Positions 6,227 to 14,147 of a stretch of 64,000 bases of DNA are shown one piece after another. The position numbers and the translations under genes were made by a program. A model generated the notes under the pieces. That model made no database searches and was not told the DNA's origin. It saw only the letters and a program-made list of their open reading frames with translations. The DNA comes from Cnuella takakiae (GTDB lineage Bacteria > Bacteroidota > Bacteroidia > Chitinophagales > Chitinophagaceae). Where the stretch lies: NCBI RefSeq assembly GCF_001953305.1, contig NZ_MTFE01000010.1, positions 2,218,044-2,282,043 of the forward strand. Reading direction: 5' to 3'. Numbering within the stretch: position 1 is the stretch's first letter; the number at the start of each line of letters is the position of its first letter.

Positions 6227-7558
6227 ATGAAACATACCCTTTTCTATAGCCTTGCTTTGCTGGCCCTTTCGTTAAGCTCCTGCAAAAAATACCTGACCGA
6301 AACGCCCAATAATGCCCTGCCTACCGGCAATGCCATCATCGATGCCGGCACCTCGCGTGCTGCCATCAACGGGGCATACGATGCGGTGCAGAACTATTAC
6401 GCTGCCAACTACCCAACCCTGGGCACCATCACCGCCGACAACGTGGTGTTCAACGGCACCCTGAGCCAGTACCTGCAGCTGGACCAGAACGCCATTCCTG
6501 CCGATAATGTAACCACCGTAGCGGCCTACCAGGGTATTTACCGCGCCATCAATTCGGCCAACAGCATCATTGCTGCTGTGCCAGGTGTGCAGGATCCCCT
6601 GCTGACGCAAGCAGAGAAAGACAAGATTCTGGGTGAAGCATATTTCATCCGTGCCCTCAGCTATTTCGACCTGGGCAGGGGCTGGGGCGGTGTGCAGATA
6701 CAACTGAAGCCAACGGAAAATTTTGAAAGCCTCAAAGGCGTAAAACGCAGCACGCTGGAACAGACCTACGACCAGGTGCTGGCCGACCTGACCAGGGCGG
6801 AGCAACTGGTGCCCGAAGATGCCACCACCCGCAACCGGGTACAGAAAAGCGCGGTGCGTGCCCTGCGTGCCCGCCTGCACCTCTACCGCAAACAATGGGC
6901 GGACGCAGCCGCTTATGCCACACAGGTGATCGACAATCCGAAATTCAGCCTGGTGTTGCCGTACAAAACCTTTTTTACCGCGCCCTTCCTTTCGCCGGAG
7001 TCGGTACTGGAACTGACTTTTTCCGTAAACGACCGCAACAGCTTCTGGAACCTCTGGTATCCCAGCTCGTTGGGCGGGCAGTTTACACTGAAGCCTTCAG
7101 CAGGTATCGTGGAAAAATTGAACAACCCCAATATTGGCGGCACCCGCAATGCCCTGTTGGCGGGCAGCGGCGCATCGGTGTACGGCACTTTGTACAACAC
7201 TTTTGCCACCAGTACCGATCCTGCCTACCTGATACGCATAGCCGAACTCTACCTAATCAGGGCTGAGGCCAGGGCACAACTAAACGACCTCGCTGGTGCC
7301 GTTGCCGACCTCAACAAGGTAAGGGCAAGGGCAGGCGTGCCGCTGCTGCCCGAAGCCGGTAAAGAAAACCTGCTGCTGGCCATCGAGGAAGAAAACAGCG
7401 TGGAGTTTGCCTTTGAAGGACACCGCTGGTTCGACCTGGTGCGCACCGGCAGGGCAGGCGCCGTACTGGGCCTCACCAATACCGATTACTGGCTTTTCCC
7501 CATTCCTTACCAGGATGTTTTGTCCGACCCGGATGTGACGCAGAATCCCGGATACTAA
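6227..7558 (+). CDS. SusD/RagB family nutrient-binding lipoprotein
   Basis: This 443-residue lipoprotein (signal MKHTLFYSLALLALSLSSC, lipobox cysteine at 19) has the SusD N-terminal TPR-like region (EAYFIRALSYFDLGRGWGGVQI) and the C-terminal SusD signature (LYLIRAEARAQLNDLAGA, EFAFEGHRWFDLVRTGRA). It is short for the family, which is usually 450-600 residues, as is common for pairs importing small substrates. It sits on the cell surface as the lid of the SusC pore and is co-transcribed with susC. Confidence 0.95.
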   Translation: MKHTLFYSLALLALSLSSCKKYLTETPNNALPTGNAIIDAGTSRAAINGAYDAVQNYYAANYPTLGTITADNVVFNGTLSQYLQLDQNAIPADNVTTVAAYQGIYRAINSANSIIAAVPGVQDPLLTQAEKDKILGEAYFIRALSYFDLGRGWGGVQIQLKPTENFESLKGVKRSTLEQTYDQVLADLTRAEQLVPEDATTRNRVQKSAVRALRARLHLYRKQWADAAAYATQVIDNPKFSLVLPYKTFFTAPFLSPESVLELTFSVNDRNSFWNLWYPSSLGGQFTLKPSAGIVEKLNNPNIGGTRNALLAGSGASVYGTLYNTFATSTDPAYLIRIAELYLIRAEARAQLNDLAGAVADLNKVRARAGVPLLPEAGKENLLLAIEEENSVEFAFEGHRWFDLVRTGRAGAVLGLTNTDYWLFPIPYQDVLSDPDVTQNPGY

Positions 7559-7563
7559 GAAGT

Positions 7564-7644
7564 AAAAAGTCAAAAGGCAAAAGTCAAAATGGAAGCGACT
7601 GGAATGGTGAAAGTTTTTGACTTTTTCCTTTTGCCTTTTGACTT
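7564..7644. repeat. Word-repeat hairpin built on GTCAAAAGGCAAAA
   Basis: The left arm is AAGTCAAAAGGCAAAA followed by GTCAAAA; the right arm has TTTTGCCTTTTGACTT and another TTTTTGACTT, so the two arms pair almost throughout. It lies directly after the susD stop codon and could stabilise or end the susCD mRNA. A related hairpin using the same word lies at 12457-12535. Confidence 0.65.
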
Positions 7645-7688
7645 GATGACAGCTAGAAATAAATAATTCCCCAAACACATACTGAACC

Positions 7689-10337
7689 ATGAAACCAAGA
7701 AGATTTATACAAGCTACCCTGCAACTGGCGGCAGCATTGCTGCTAACCGGTAGTCAGCTGCTGGCACAGCAGGACTACTATTTTCCCAACAGCGGCTCTT
7801 TTGATCCCAAAGTGCCCACCCCCGAGCAGTTCCTGGGTTACCCCATCGGCTCGCATTATACGCGGCACGACGAGATCGTTGCCTATTTTAAAGAGCTGGC
7901 CCGAACCTCCAACCGGGTACATGTAGAGGTGATCGGCAAAACCTACGAGGAGCGCCCGCTGCTGATTGCCACCATCACTTTGCCTGAAAACTACAGCCGC
8001 CTGGAAAGCATCCGGCAGGAGCACATCACCCTTGCCGATCCCGCCAAGCCGGTGATCCCGGCAACGGCTCCCGTGGTGGTGCACCTGGGCTACAGTGTAC
8101 ACGGCAATGAAACCTCCAGCGGCGAAACAGGTCTTTTAACGGCCTATTACCTGGCTGCCAACCAAAGCGCCGAAACGCAGCAATGGCTGAAGGAAGCCGT
8201 GGTGTTCATCGACCCCTCGCAAAACCCCGATGGCCGCGACCGTGCCGCCAACTGGCACAACTCGTATAAATCATCTCCGCCTGTGGCCGACCCGCTGGAT
8301 AAGGAGCACGTAGAGGCTTGGCCAGGCGGTAGAGCCAACCACTACCTCAATAACCTGAACCGCGACTGGCTGGCGCTTACCCAAACGGAGAGCCGCAGCC
8401 GCATCGAGTTCTTCCACAAGTGGTATCCCAACGTGCAGATCGATTTTCACGAGCAGGGTGCCAACTCTACCTATTATTTCGAACCCACACCCAAAAGGCA
8501 CCAAAGCCCCATCATCCCGCAGTCGGTGTACGACTTCAACGCGGTGCTGGCAAAGTACCAGGCCAAGGCGCTGGACGATATCGGGTCGCTGTATTTTACC
8601 AAGGAGAACTATGATAACCTGTCGCCCATCTATGGCTCTACCTATCCAAAATTTTACGGCGGGGTAGGGGCCACGTTTGAGCAGGCCAGCTCAAGGGGCC
8701 TGGTGCAGGAAACCTCCAATGGCACGCTTACTTTTCCCTTCTCCATCCGCAACCACCTGGCTACCGGGCTGGCTACCATCCGCGGGGCGGTAGCAGAGAA
8801 GGAAGGTTTGTTCCGCCTGCAGAAAGCCTTTTTCCAATCTGCACTCGACCAGGCAAAGGCCGGCAGCACCAAGTGGTACCTGTTTGGCGACAGCCGCGAC
8901 GAAAGCCTGACCCAGAACTTCCTGGATCTGCTGCTGAAGCATCGCGTACAGGTATATGAGCTGAACGATGCCGTAACTGCCGAAGGCAAACGTTTTGAAA
9001 AGGGCAAGGCCTATGTGGTGCCCGCTTTGCAGCCCAATTTTCGGATCGTGCACTCCCTGTTTGAAGAGATCAAACTTACCGACAGCATCTATTACGATAA
9101 TACCGGCTGGTCGGTGATCCATGCTTACGGTTTGCTGTATGCGAAAATTGGCAGCCCTACTTTTGCCAAGGGCGATGCGGTAAAAAGCACCCGCCAGCTG
9201 GCTGGTTCGGTAGATGGCGGCAAGTCGGCCTATGCCTACCTGCTCAACTGGTCGGATTACAATGCATCGAAAGCGCTCTACCTGTTGCAGCAAAAGGGTG
9301 TACTGGTAAAAACTTCCTTCAAGCCCTTTACCGCCAATACGCCGCAGGGCAAACAGGCCTTTAGTTTTGGTACCCTGGTGATACCTGTAGCGGGTCAAGC
9401 CATACAGCCCGACTCGCTGTACCGCGCCCTGCAGCAAACCGCAGCAGCGGCCCAGGTGCGCATCACTTCTGCTGCCAGTGGCTTTAGTGCCGAAGGCATC
9501 GATCTGGGCAGCAATAATATCAAGGCCCTGCGCCAGCCGCAGATCGCACTGGCCTTTGGACAGGGCGTGAATTACGAGGAAGCGGGCCAGGTTTGGTTCC
9601 TGCTGAACCAGCACCTGGGACTGCCGGTAGTGAAGATTGACGTGAGCAATTTTGGACAGGCTTCGCTGAAAAAATACAATACCATCATCCTGGTAGGTGG
9701 TAACTACAACAGCTGGGAAAAACCGGTAACGGAAAAGATCAAGGGCTGGGTGGCCGACGGCGGTACGCTGATTACTTTCCAGAATGCATCGGCATGGGCC
9801 AGCAAGCAGGGCATCACTTCCGAGCAGGTATATGTTGATTCTACGCTCATCAACCGCACGGCGGGTGTGGTGCCCAGTGAGGCAGGTGCCGCAAAAGGCA
9901 GCAATGCCGCCGAGCGCCTCGATTATATCCGTCAGGAAGACGTGGAGGGCTCCAAGCGCATCAATGGCGCCATCTTCCTTACCGATGTGGATACTACCAA
10001 CCCCATTGCCTTTGGCATCAACAGCCGCAAGCTGTTCATCAACAAAAACGGCAGCACACTGCTGGTGCCCAGCAAGAACAAATACGGCACTGTGGCCCAA
10101 TACACCAGCAATGCCTTCATCAGTGGTTATGCACCCCGCCAAAACATCGGGAAGGTAAATAATTCGGCAGCCATCCTGACGGCTTCGGAAGGGCTGGGCA
10201 AGGTGGTGCTTTTTGCCGATGACCCTACCTACCGCAACTACTGGCTGGGTACCAACCGCCTCTTGCTGAACGCCATCTTTTTCTCCAACCTGATCTCCGG
10301 CGGCAGGCAGGCCATTGCTGCCGAAGCGGAAGAATAA
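7689..10337 (+). CDS. Exported M14 family zinc carboxypeptidase-like protein with amidotransferase-like C-terminal domain
   Basis: This 882-residue protein has a signal peptide (cleavage near LLAQQ, residue 27). The M14 metallopeptidase domain (about 45-350) shows the zinc ligands His138 and Glu141 in SVHGNETSSGE and His254 in IDFHEQG, plus an NPDGRDRAN substrate-binding segment. The C-terminal part (about 610-870) contains AFGQGVNYEEAG and TIILVGGNYNSW, resembling the class I amidotransferase-like fold seen in Bacteroidota M14 proteins; no catalytic Cys is evident. It probably trims peptides in the periplasm or outside the cell. It follows susD by 130 bp on the same strand and precedes the third operator, so it likely belongs to the susCD transcript. 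Confidence 0.88.
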   Translation: MKPRRFIQATLQLAAALLLTGSQLLAQQDYYFPNSGSFDPKVPTPEQFLGYPIGSHYTRHDEIVAYFKELARTSNRVHVEVIGKTYEERPLLIATITLPENYSRLESIRQEHITLADPAKPVIPATAPVVVHLGYSVHGNETSSGETGLLTAYYLAANQSAETQQWLKEAVVFIDPSQNPDGRDRAANWHNSYKSSPPVADPLDKEHVEAWPGGRANHYLNNLNRDWLALTQTESRSRIEFFHKWYPNVQIDFHEQGANSTYYFEPTPKRHQSPIIPQSVYDFNAVLAKYQAKALDDIGSLYFTKENYDNLSPIYGSTYPKFYGGVGATFEQASSRGLVQETSNGTLTFPFSIRNHLATGLATIRGAVAEKEGLFRLQKAFFQSALDQAKAGSTKWYLFGDSRDESLTQNFLDLLLKHRVQVYELNDAVTAEGKRFEKGKAYVVPALQPNFRIVHSLFEEIKLTDSIYYDNTGWSVIHAYGLLYAKIGSPTFAKGDAVKSTRQLAGSVDGGKSAYAYLLNWSDYNASKALYLLQQKGVLVKTSFKPFTANTPQGKQAFSFGTLVIPVAGQAIQPDSLYRALQQTAAAAQVRITSAASGFSAEGIDLGSNNIKALRQPQIALAFGQGVNYEEAGQVWFLLNQHLGLPVVKIDVSNFGQASLKKYNTIILVGGNYNSWEKPVTEKIKGWVADGGTLITFQNASAWASKQGITSEQVYVDSTLINRTAGVVPSEAGAAKGSNAAERLDYIRQEDVEGSKRINGAIFLTDVDTTNPIAFGINSRKLFINKNGSTLLVPSKNKYGTVAQYTSNAFISGYAPRQNIGKVNNSAAILTASEGLGKVVLFADDPTYRNYWLGTNRLLLNAIFFSNLISGGRQAIAAEAEE

Positions 10338-10379
10338 ACCCATGTGAATTTTAAGTGCCGGTGGTTTTGGGAAGTGTTT

Positions 10380-10398
10380 GTCTATTATTTTTGTAGAC
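10380..10398. promoter_or_regulatory. Operator-like palindrome, copy 3, before the ligase/monooxygenase genes
   Basis: GTCTATTATTTTTGTAGAC carries one change in the left arm relative to copies 1 and 2. A perfect TAnnTTTG box (TATTTTTG) lies inside it at 10386-10393, so a start near 10400 is expected. It splits the locus into two transcription units under one regulator. Confidence 0.6.
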
Positions 10399-10413
10399 TA
10401 AATTTTACTGACC

Positions 10414-10440
10414 ATGCCTCCGGCCTCAGGCCTTCTATAA
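10414..10440 (+). CDS. Possible 8-codon leader ORF before the ATP-grasp gene
   Basis: ATG CCT CCG GCC TCA GGC CTT CTA TAA would encode MPPASGLL and ends 6 bp before the ATP-grasp start. It overlaps the short inverted repeat GGCCTCAGGCC. It has no Cys codon. Its position after the third palindrome is the only support. Confidence 0.2.
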   Translation: MPPASGLL

Positions 10441-10446
10441 AACCTT

Positions 10447-11421
10447 ATGACAATGGCCCAACCTGTTGGAATTTTTTTCGAGCATCCCGAATGGTTCAAG
10501 AAATTGTTTGCCCGGCTTGATGAACGGGGTATCCCTTACGAAAAGCTGCATGCCGGTTTCCACCGTTTCAACCCGCTGGAAACAGAGCGCAAATACAGCC
10601 TGGTGTTCAACCGCATCAGCTCCTCGGCCTATACCCGTGGGCATGGGCAGGGCATCTTTTATTCCAAGGCATTTATTGCCTACATCGAACAGAACGGCGT
10701 TCCCGTGATCAATGGCTCGAAAGCAACGGAGATCGAAACCTCCAAGGCTTTGCAGCTGCTCTTGTTCCAGCGCCTTGGTCTTAAATTTCCCAAGAGCATC
10801 GTGGTGAACCATGCTTCGCAGATTTTGGATGCAGCGAAAGAACTGCAGTTTCCTATTGCCGTCAAGCCCAATATCGGCGGAGCGGGGGCAGGCATCATCC
10901 GGTTCAATACCCTGGCAAGCCTGGAAGAAGCGGTGGAGAGCGACAGCATCAGCCTGGGTATTGATGAAACTGCCCTGGTACAGGAGTTCATTCCTGCCCG
11001 TGGCGGCCATATCAACCGTGTGGAAACCCTCAATGGCAAGTTCCTCTATGCTATCAAAGTGTTTACTACCGGTGAAAGCTTTAACCTCTGTCCTGCCGAG
11101 ATCTGCCAGGTGCCGCAGGCTCAGGAAGAAGCGCCGCAAGCCATCGGCGAGGTTTGTATGACCACAGCCGTAAAAAAAGGTCTGAAGGTGGAAGCATTCA
11201 CACCGCCCACAGCCGTGATCGAAGCCGTAGAGCAAATTGTAAAAGAAGCCAATATCAATGTAGGTGGTATTGAATACATCGTGGACGACCGCAATGGTGA
11301 TATCCTGTTCTACGATATCAATGCCCTGTCCAACTTTATTGCCGATGCCGAGCAGGTGATTGGCTTTGATCCCTTTGTAAACTTGGTAGATTATATCGAA
11401 ACCCTGATCAAGAACCCTTAA
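10447..11421 (+). CDS. ATP-grasp (RimK-like) ligase family protein
   Basis: This 324-residue soluble protein has the ATP-grasp fold: an N-terminal domain (MAQPVGIFFEHPEW), a RimK-like central lobe with FPIAVKPNIGGAGAGI (about 136-151, nucleotide-binding Lys and Gly-rich loop), ALVQEFIPARGGHINRVETLNG, and the metal-binding end GDILFYDINALSNF. Such enzymes join a carboxylate to an amine or thiol through an acyl phosphate. It starts 49 bp after the third operator and ends 10 bp before an SsuD-like monooxygenase, so they are co-transcribed. The ATG at 10453 is an alternative start. The product is unknown; a role in handling a sulfur-containing or amino-acid-like substrate is inference from context. 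Confidence 0.85.
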   Translation: MTMAQPVGIFFEHPEWFKKLFARLDERGIPYEKLHAGFHRFNPLETERKYSLVFNRISSSAYTRGHGQGIFYSKAFIAYIEQNGVPVINGSKATEIETSKALQLLLFQRLGLKFPKSIVVNHASQILDAAKELQFPIAVKPNIGGAGAGIIRFNTLASLEEAVESDSISLGIDETALVQEFIPARGGHINRVETLNGKFLYAIKVFTTGESFNLCPAEICQVPQAQEEAPQAIGEVCMTTAVKKGLKVEAFTPPTAVIEAVEQIVKEANINVGGIEYIVDDRNGDILFYDINALSNFIADAEQVIGFDPFVNLVDYIETLIKNP

Positions 11422-11431
11422 CAACAAACAC

Positions 11432-12454
11432 ATGAGATTTGGATACTGGCTGCCCGTATTTGGCGGGTGGCTGCGCAACGTGGACGACGAACAGATGGAA
11501 ACCAGCTGGAGCTATGTAAAAAAGCTGGCCCAGCGGAGCGAGCAGATCGGGTTCGACCTGACCCTGATCGCTGAATTAATGCTGAATGATATCAAGGGCG
11601 AAAGCGCACCATCGCTGGATGCATGGTCTACCGCCGCTGCCCTTGCTGCGGTAACCGAAAGACTGGAACTGATGGTGGCGGTGCGCCCCACTTTTCACAA
11701 CCCGGCCATCCTGGCCAAGCAGGCAGCCAATATCGCCAACATCAGCGGCGGCAGGCTTTCGCTGAACGTGGTGTCCTCGTGGTGGAAAGAAGAAGCCCTG
11801 AAATACGGCATCCAGTACGAGCAGCACGACGACCGCTATGCCCGCATGAGCGAGTGGGTAAAGATCGTTACCTCCATGTGGGAAGAAGACGGCTTTTCCT
11901 TCGAAGGCAAGTACTACAGTGTTCAGGATACCATCCTCCAACCCAAGCCCCTGGTGAAGCCGCCCATTTATGCCGGTGGCGAATCGGAAGCGGGCAAAAA
12001 CCTTATTGCCCAGGTATGCGATGGCTATGTGATGCATGGCGATAGTCCTGCAGTAATTGGCGCCCGCATTGCCGATGTAAAGACCCGCCGCGAAAAGCTT
12101 GGACTGCCACCCATGACCTATGGTGTTGCGGCCTACTCCGTGGTGCGGAATACGGAAGCCGAGGTGAAGAAAGAGATCGAACGCATTACCAATGTGCAGG
12201 CATCTGCAGCTGGATACAACAACTACCAGCAATGGCTGAACGGTACCCAGTTGGAGAAGCGCGTGTCGCTGGAAGATTATTCCGTTTCCAACCGCGGCCT
12301 GCGTACCGGCCTGGCCGGCACACCCGAGCAGATCGCTGAAAAGATCTACCAGTTTGAAAAAGCAGGGGTCGATTTCTTTTTGCTCCAGTGCAGCCCGCAG
12401 CTTGAGGAGATGGAGCGTTTTGCCGAAGCAGTGATTGCGCCACAGCTAGCTTAA
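11432..12454 (+). CDS. LLM-class flavin-dependent monooxygenase, alkanesulfonate (SsuD)/sulfone type
   Basis: This 340-residue protein aligns by eye over its whole length with the luciferase-like monooxygenase family: FGYWLPVFGGWLRNVDDE at the N-terminus, GFDLTLIAELMLNDIKG, SLNVVSSWWKEEALKYG, HDDRYARMSEW, PIYAGGESEAGK and a C-terminal SNRGLRTGLAGTPEQIAEKI. These are close to the SsuD/dimethylsulfone monooxygenase branch, which uses reduced FMN and O2 to release sulfite from sulfonates or to cleave sulfones. No flavin reductase gene or ABC sulfonate transporter lies nearby; the SusC/D pair could supply outer-membrane uptake. The family is clear; the exact substrate is not. Confidence 0.88.
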   Translation: MRFGYWLPVFGGWLRNVDDEQMETSWSYVKKLAQRSEQIGFDLTLIAELMLNDIKGESAPSLDAWSTAAALAAVTERLELMVAVRPTFHNPAILAKQAANIANISGGRLSLNVVSSWWKEEALKYGIQYEQHDDRYARMSEWVKIVTSMWEEDGFSFEGKYYSVQDTILQPKPLVKPPIYAGGESEAGKNLIAQVCDGYVMHGDSPAVIGARIADVKTRREKLGLPPMTYGVAAYSVVRNTEAEVKKEIERITNVQASAAGYNNYQQWLNGTQLEKRVSLEDYSVSNRGLRTGLAGTPEQIAEKIYQFEKAGVDFFLLQCSPQLEEMERFAEAVIAPQLA

Positions 12455-12456
12455 GT

Positions 12457-12535
12457 GGAGGAAGTGAGGTCAAAAGGCAAAAGTTAAAATAGGTATTTGC
12501 TCAACCGGTTACCCTTTTGCCTTTCTATTTCCTCC
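12457..12535. repeat. Word-repeat hairpin built on CAAAAGGCAAAAG
   Basis: The left arm GGAGGAAGTGAGG plus TCAAAAGGCAAAAG is mirrored by CTTTTGCCTTTC plus TATTTCCTCC on the right. It starts 2 bp after the monooxygenase stop codon and ends 29 bp before the next gene. It uses the same word as the hairpin at 7564-7644, within the same locus. Confidence 0.6.
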
Positions 12536-12563
12536 TGCTATTTTCCTTACCCTAAATCTTTCT

Positions 12564-13799
12564 ATGCGTTCAATTGCTACTTTTTTATTCCTGCTTTTAC
12601 TTGCTTCCGGCAATACAGTTGCTGCGCAAAAAACGCTGCGCAACGGTGTTTACCGTGCACTGCTGGCCCGTCCCGATGGCCGCGATGTGGTGTTCAATTT
12701 CCAGGTAAAGGACAGTGCCGGCGCCAAGGTGCTGTATGTGGCCAATGCGGGTGAGCGCCTGCTGGTGGATAGCATCCGCGTCCAGGGCGATTCGGTATGG
12801 ATACAGATGCCTTTCTTCGATTCTTATTTCAAGGCAGCCATCCAGCCCAACGGCAATTTGCAGGGGGTGTGGAACAAGCGCTTTGCCGACCGTGAGCAGA
12901 CGATGCCTTTCGCGGCCCTGTTTGGCGCCAAACAAAGATTTGTTGCGGCAGCAAAACCCAAATACAATATCACCGGCCGCTGGGATGTAAGCTTTGGTGC
13001 CGACCCGGCTGATGCGGAAAAGGCAGTTGGAGAGTTTGTACAAAAGGGCTCCCTGCTCACAGGTACCTTTCTCACACCCACCGGCGATTACCGGTACCTC
13101 GAAGGCATCGTGAGTGGCGACAGCCTGCTGCTCTCCGGTTTTGACGGAGGCCATGCCTTCCAGTTTGCCGCACGCATTGCCAACAACAGCACCATCAGCG
13201 AGGGCAGGTTTTACAACGGCACGGCAAAAGCTTCGCCCTGGCAGGGCCGGAAAGATCCAAAAGTGGAGCTGCCCAGCGGTTATGAGGAAACAAAAATGCG
13301 CGACGGCGAATCCAAACTGAACTTCCGCTTTTTGAGCACCGATGGAAAGTGGGTATCGATCAACGATGACCGGTACCGGAACAAAGTCGTGGTGGTGCAG
13401 ATACTGGGTTCCTGGTGCCCCAACTGTATGGATGAAACAGGATTTTTGAGCGAGTACTATAACAGGAACAAGGACCGTGGCTTTGAGGTGATCGGGTTGG
13501 CTTATGAACGCACCACCGATTTTGAACGCTCAAAAGTGGCGCTGGAACGTTTCCGCAAACGCTTTGGTGTTACCTATCCTTTCCTGGTAACAGGTGCCAC
13601 CGTGTCCGACCCGCAGCGCAGTGAAAAGACCCTGCCGCAACTGGCAGGCATCAAGGCTTTTCCTACCTCTATTTTCATTGACAAAAAAGGCGTGGTTCGG
13701 AAAATACACAGCGGTTTCAGCGGACCGGGTACAGGTGTGCATTATGAAAAGTTCCGGAAGGAATTTGGGGAAACGATCGATGCCTTGCTGGCGGAATGA
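12564..13799 (+). CDS. Exported TlpA-like thioredoxin-fold thiol-disulfide oxidoreductase
   Basis: This 411-residue protein has a signal peptide (MRSIATFLFLLLLASG, cleavage near VAAQ), an N-terminal beta-rich region (about 25-230) as in Bacteroidota TlpA-like proteins, and a C-terminal thioredoxin-like domain (about 255-405). The active site is W284-C285-P-N-C288 (GSWCPNCMDETGF), with the cis-Pro region FPTSIFIDKKGVVRKIHSGF. It probably reduces disulfides in the periplasm. It follows the monooxygenase after 109 bp that include a hairpin, so co-transcription is possible but not certain. Confidence 0.88.
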   Translation: MRSIATFLFLLLLASGNTVAAQKTLRNGVYRALLARPDGRDVVFNFQVKDSAGAKVLYVANAGERLLVDSIRVQGDSVWIQMPFFDSYFKAAIQPNGNLQGVWNKRFADREQTMPFAALFGAKQRFVAAAKPKYNITGRWDVSFGADPADAEKAVGEFVQKGSLLTGTFLTPTGDYRYLEGIVSGDSLLLSGFDGGHAFQFAARIANNSTISEGRFYNGTAKASPWQGRKDPKVELPSGYEETKMRDGESKLNFRFLSTDGKWVSINDDRYRNKVVVVQILGSWCPNCMDETGFLSEYYNRNKDRGFEVIGLAYERTTDFERSKVALERFRKRFGVTYPFLVTGATVSDPQRSEKTLPQLAGIKAFPTSIFIDKKGVVRKIHSGFSGPGTGVHYEKFRKEFGETIDALLAE

Positions 13800-13820
13800 C
13801 GGTTGCAGTTTGCCTGAGCG

Positions 13821-13872
13821 ATACAGAATATTAAAAAAGGAGGCGAGTGCCTCCTTTTTTAATATTCTGTAT
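13821..13872. terminator. Perfect 24-bp inverted repeat, bidirectional terminator-like
   Basis: Two perfectly complementary 24-base arms (outermost ATACAG/CTGTAT, innermost GGAGGC/GCCTCC) flank the loop GAGT. The arms contain A6 and T6 runs, so each strand ends its GC core with a U-run. It lies 22 bp after the TlpA-like gene. Confidence 0.8.
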
Positions 13873-13873
13873 C

Positions 13874-13908
13874 TAGATCTTCCATCTCTTCGAAAGATGG
13901 AAGATCTA
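13874..13908. repeat. AGATCTTCCATCTCTT palindrome, copy 1
   Basis: A 14-bp inverted repeat (left arm 13874-13887, right arm 13895-13908). Its 16-base left portion AGATCTTCCATCTCTT is identical to the palindrome at 46541-46573, some 32 kb away, so this is a dispersed REP-like element rather than a chance hairpin. It lies between two terminators. Confidence 0.6.
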
Positions 13909-13911
13909 ATA

Positions 13912-13939
13912 AAAAAAGCCACCCGGAAGAGTGGCTTTT
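13912..13939. terminator. Terminator hairpin for tRNA-Gln (either direction)
   Basis: AAAAAGCCAC and GTGGCTTTTT flank an 8-nt loop. On the minus strand it ends the tRNA-Gln transcript with a T-run. Confidence 0.75.
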
Positions 13940-13943
13940 TTCG

Positions 13944-14015
13944 TTGAGTTACTAGGATTCGAACCTAGACAGACAGAACCAAAATCTGTAGTGCTACCGT
14001 TACACCATAACTCAA
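13944..14015 (-). tRNA. tRNA-Gln (TTG)
   Basis: Reading the minus strand, the acceptor stem TTGAGTT/AACTCAA is perfect, the D arm is TGGTGTAACGGTAGCA, the anticodon loop is TTTTGGT (anticodon TTG) and the T arm is CTAGG-TTCGAAT-CCTAG. No CCA is encoded. It lies alone between the TlpA-like gene and tyrS. Confidence 0.95.
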
Positions 14016-14147
14016 TCCGTACTCAATCGTTATTCGGTGTTACCCGCTGTCCCGATTGGGAGTGCAAATATACGGGCGACTTTTATTCTGCAAAAAGTTT
14101 TTTCCTTTTTTCTGAAAAAAAATTTTGACAACACCCTGATCCTTAGC

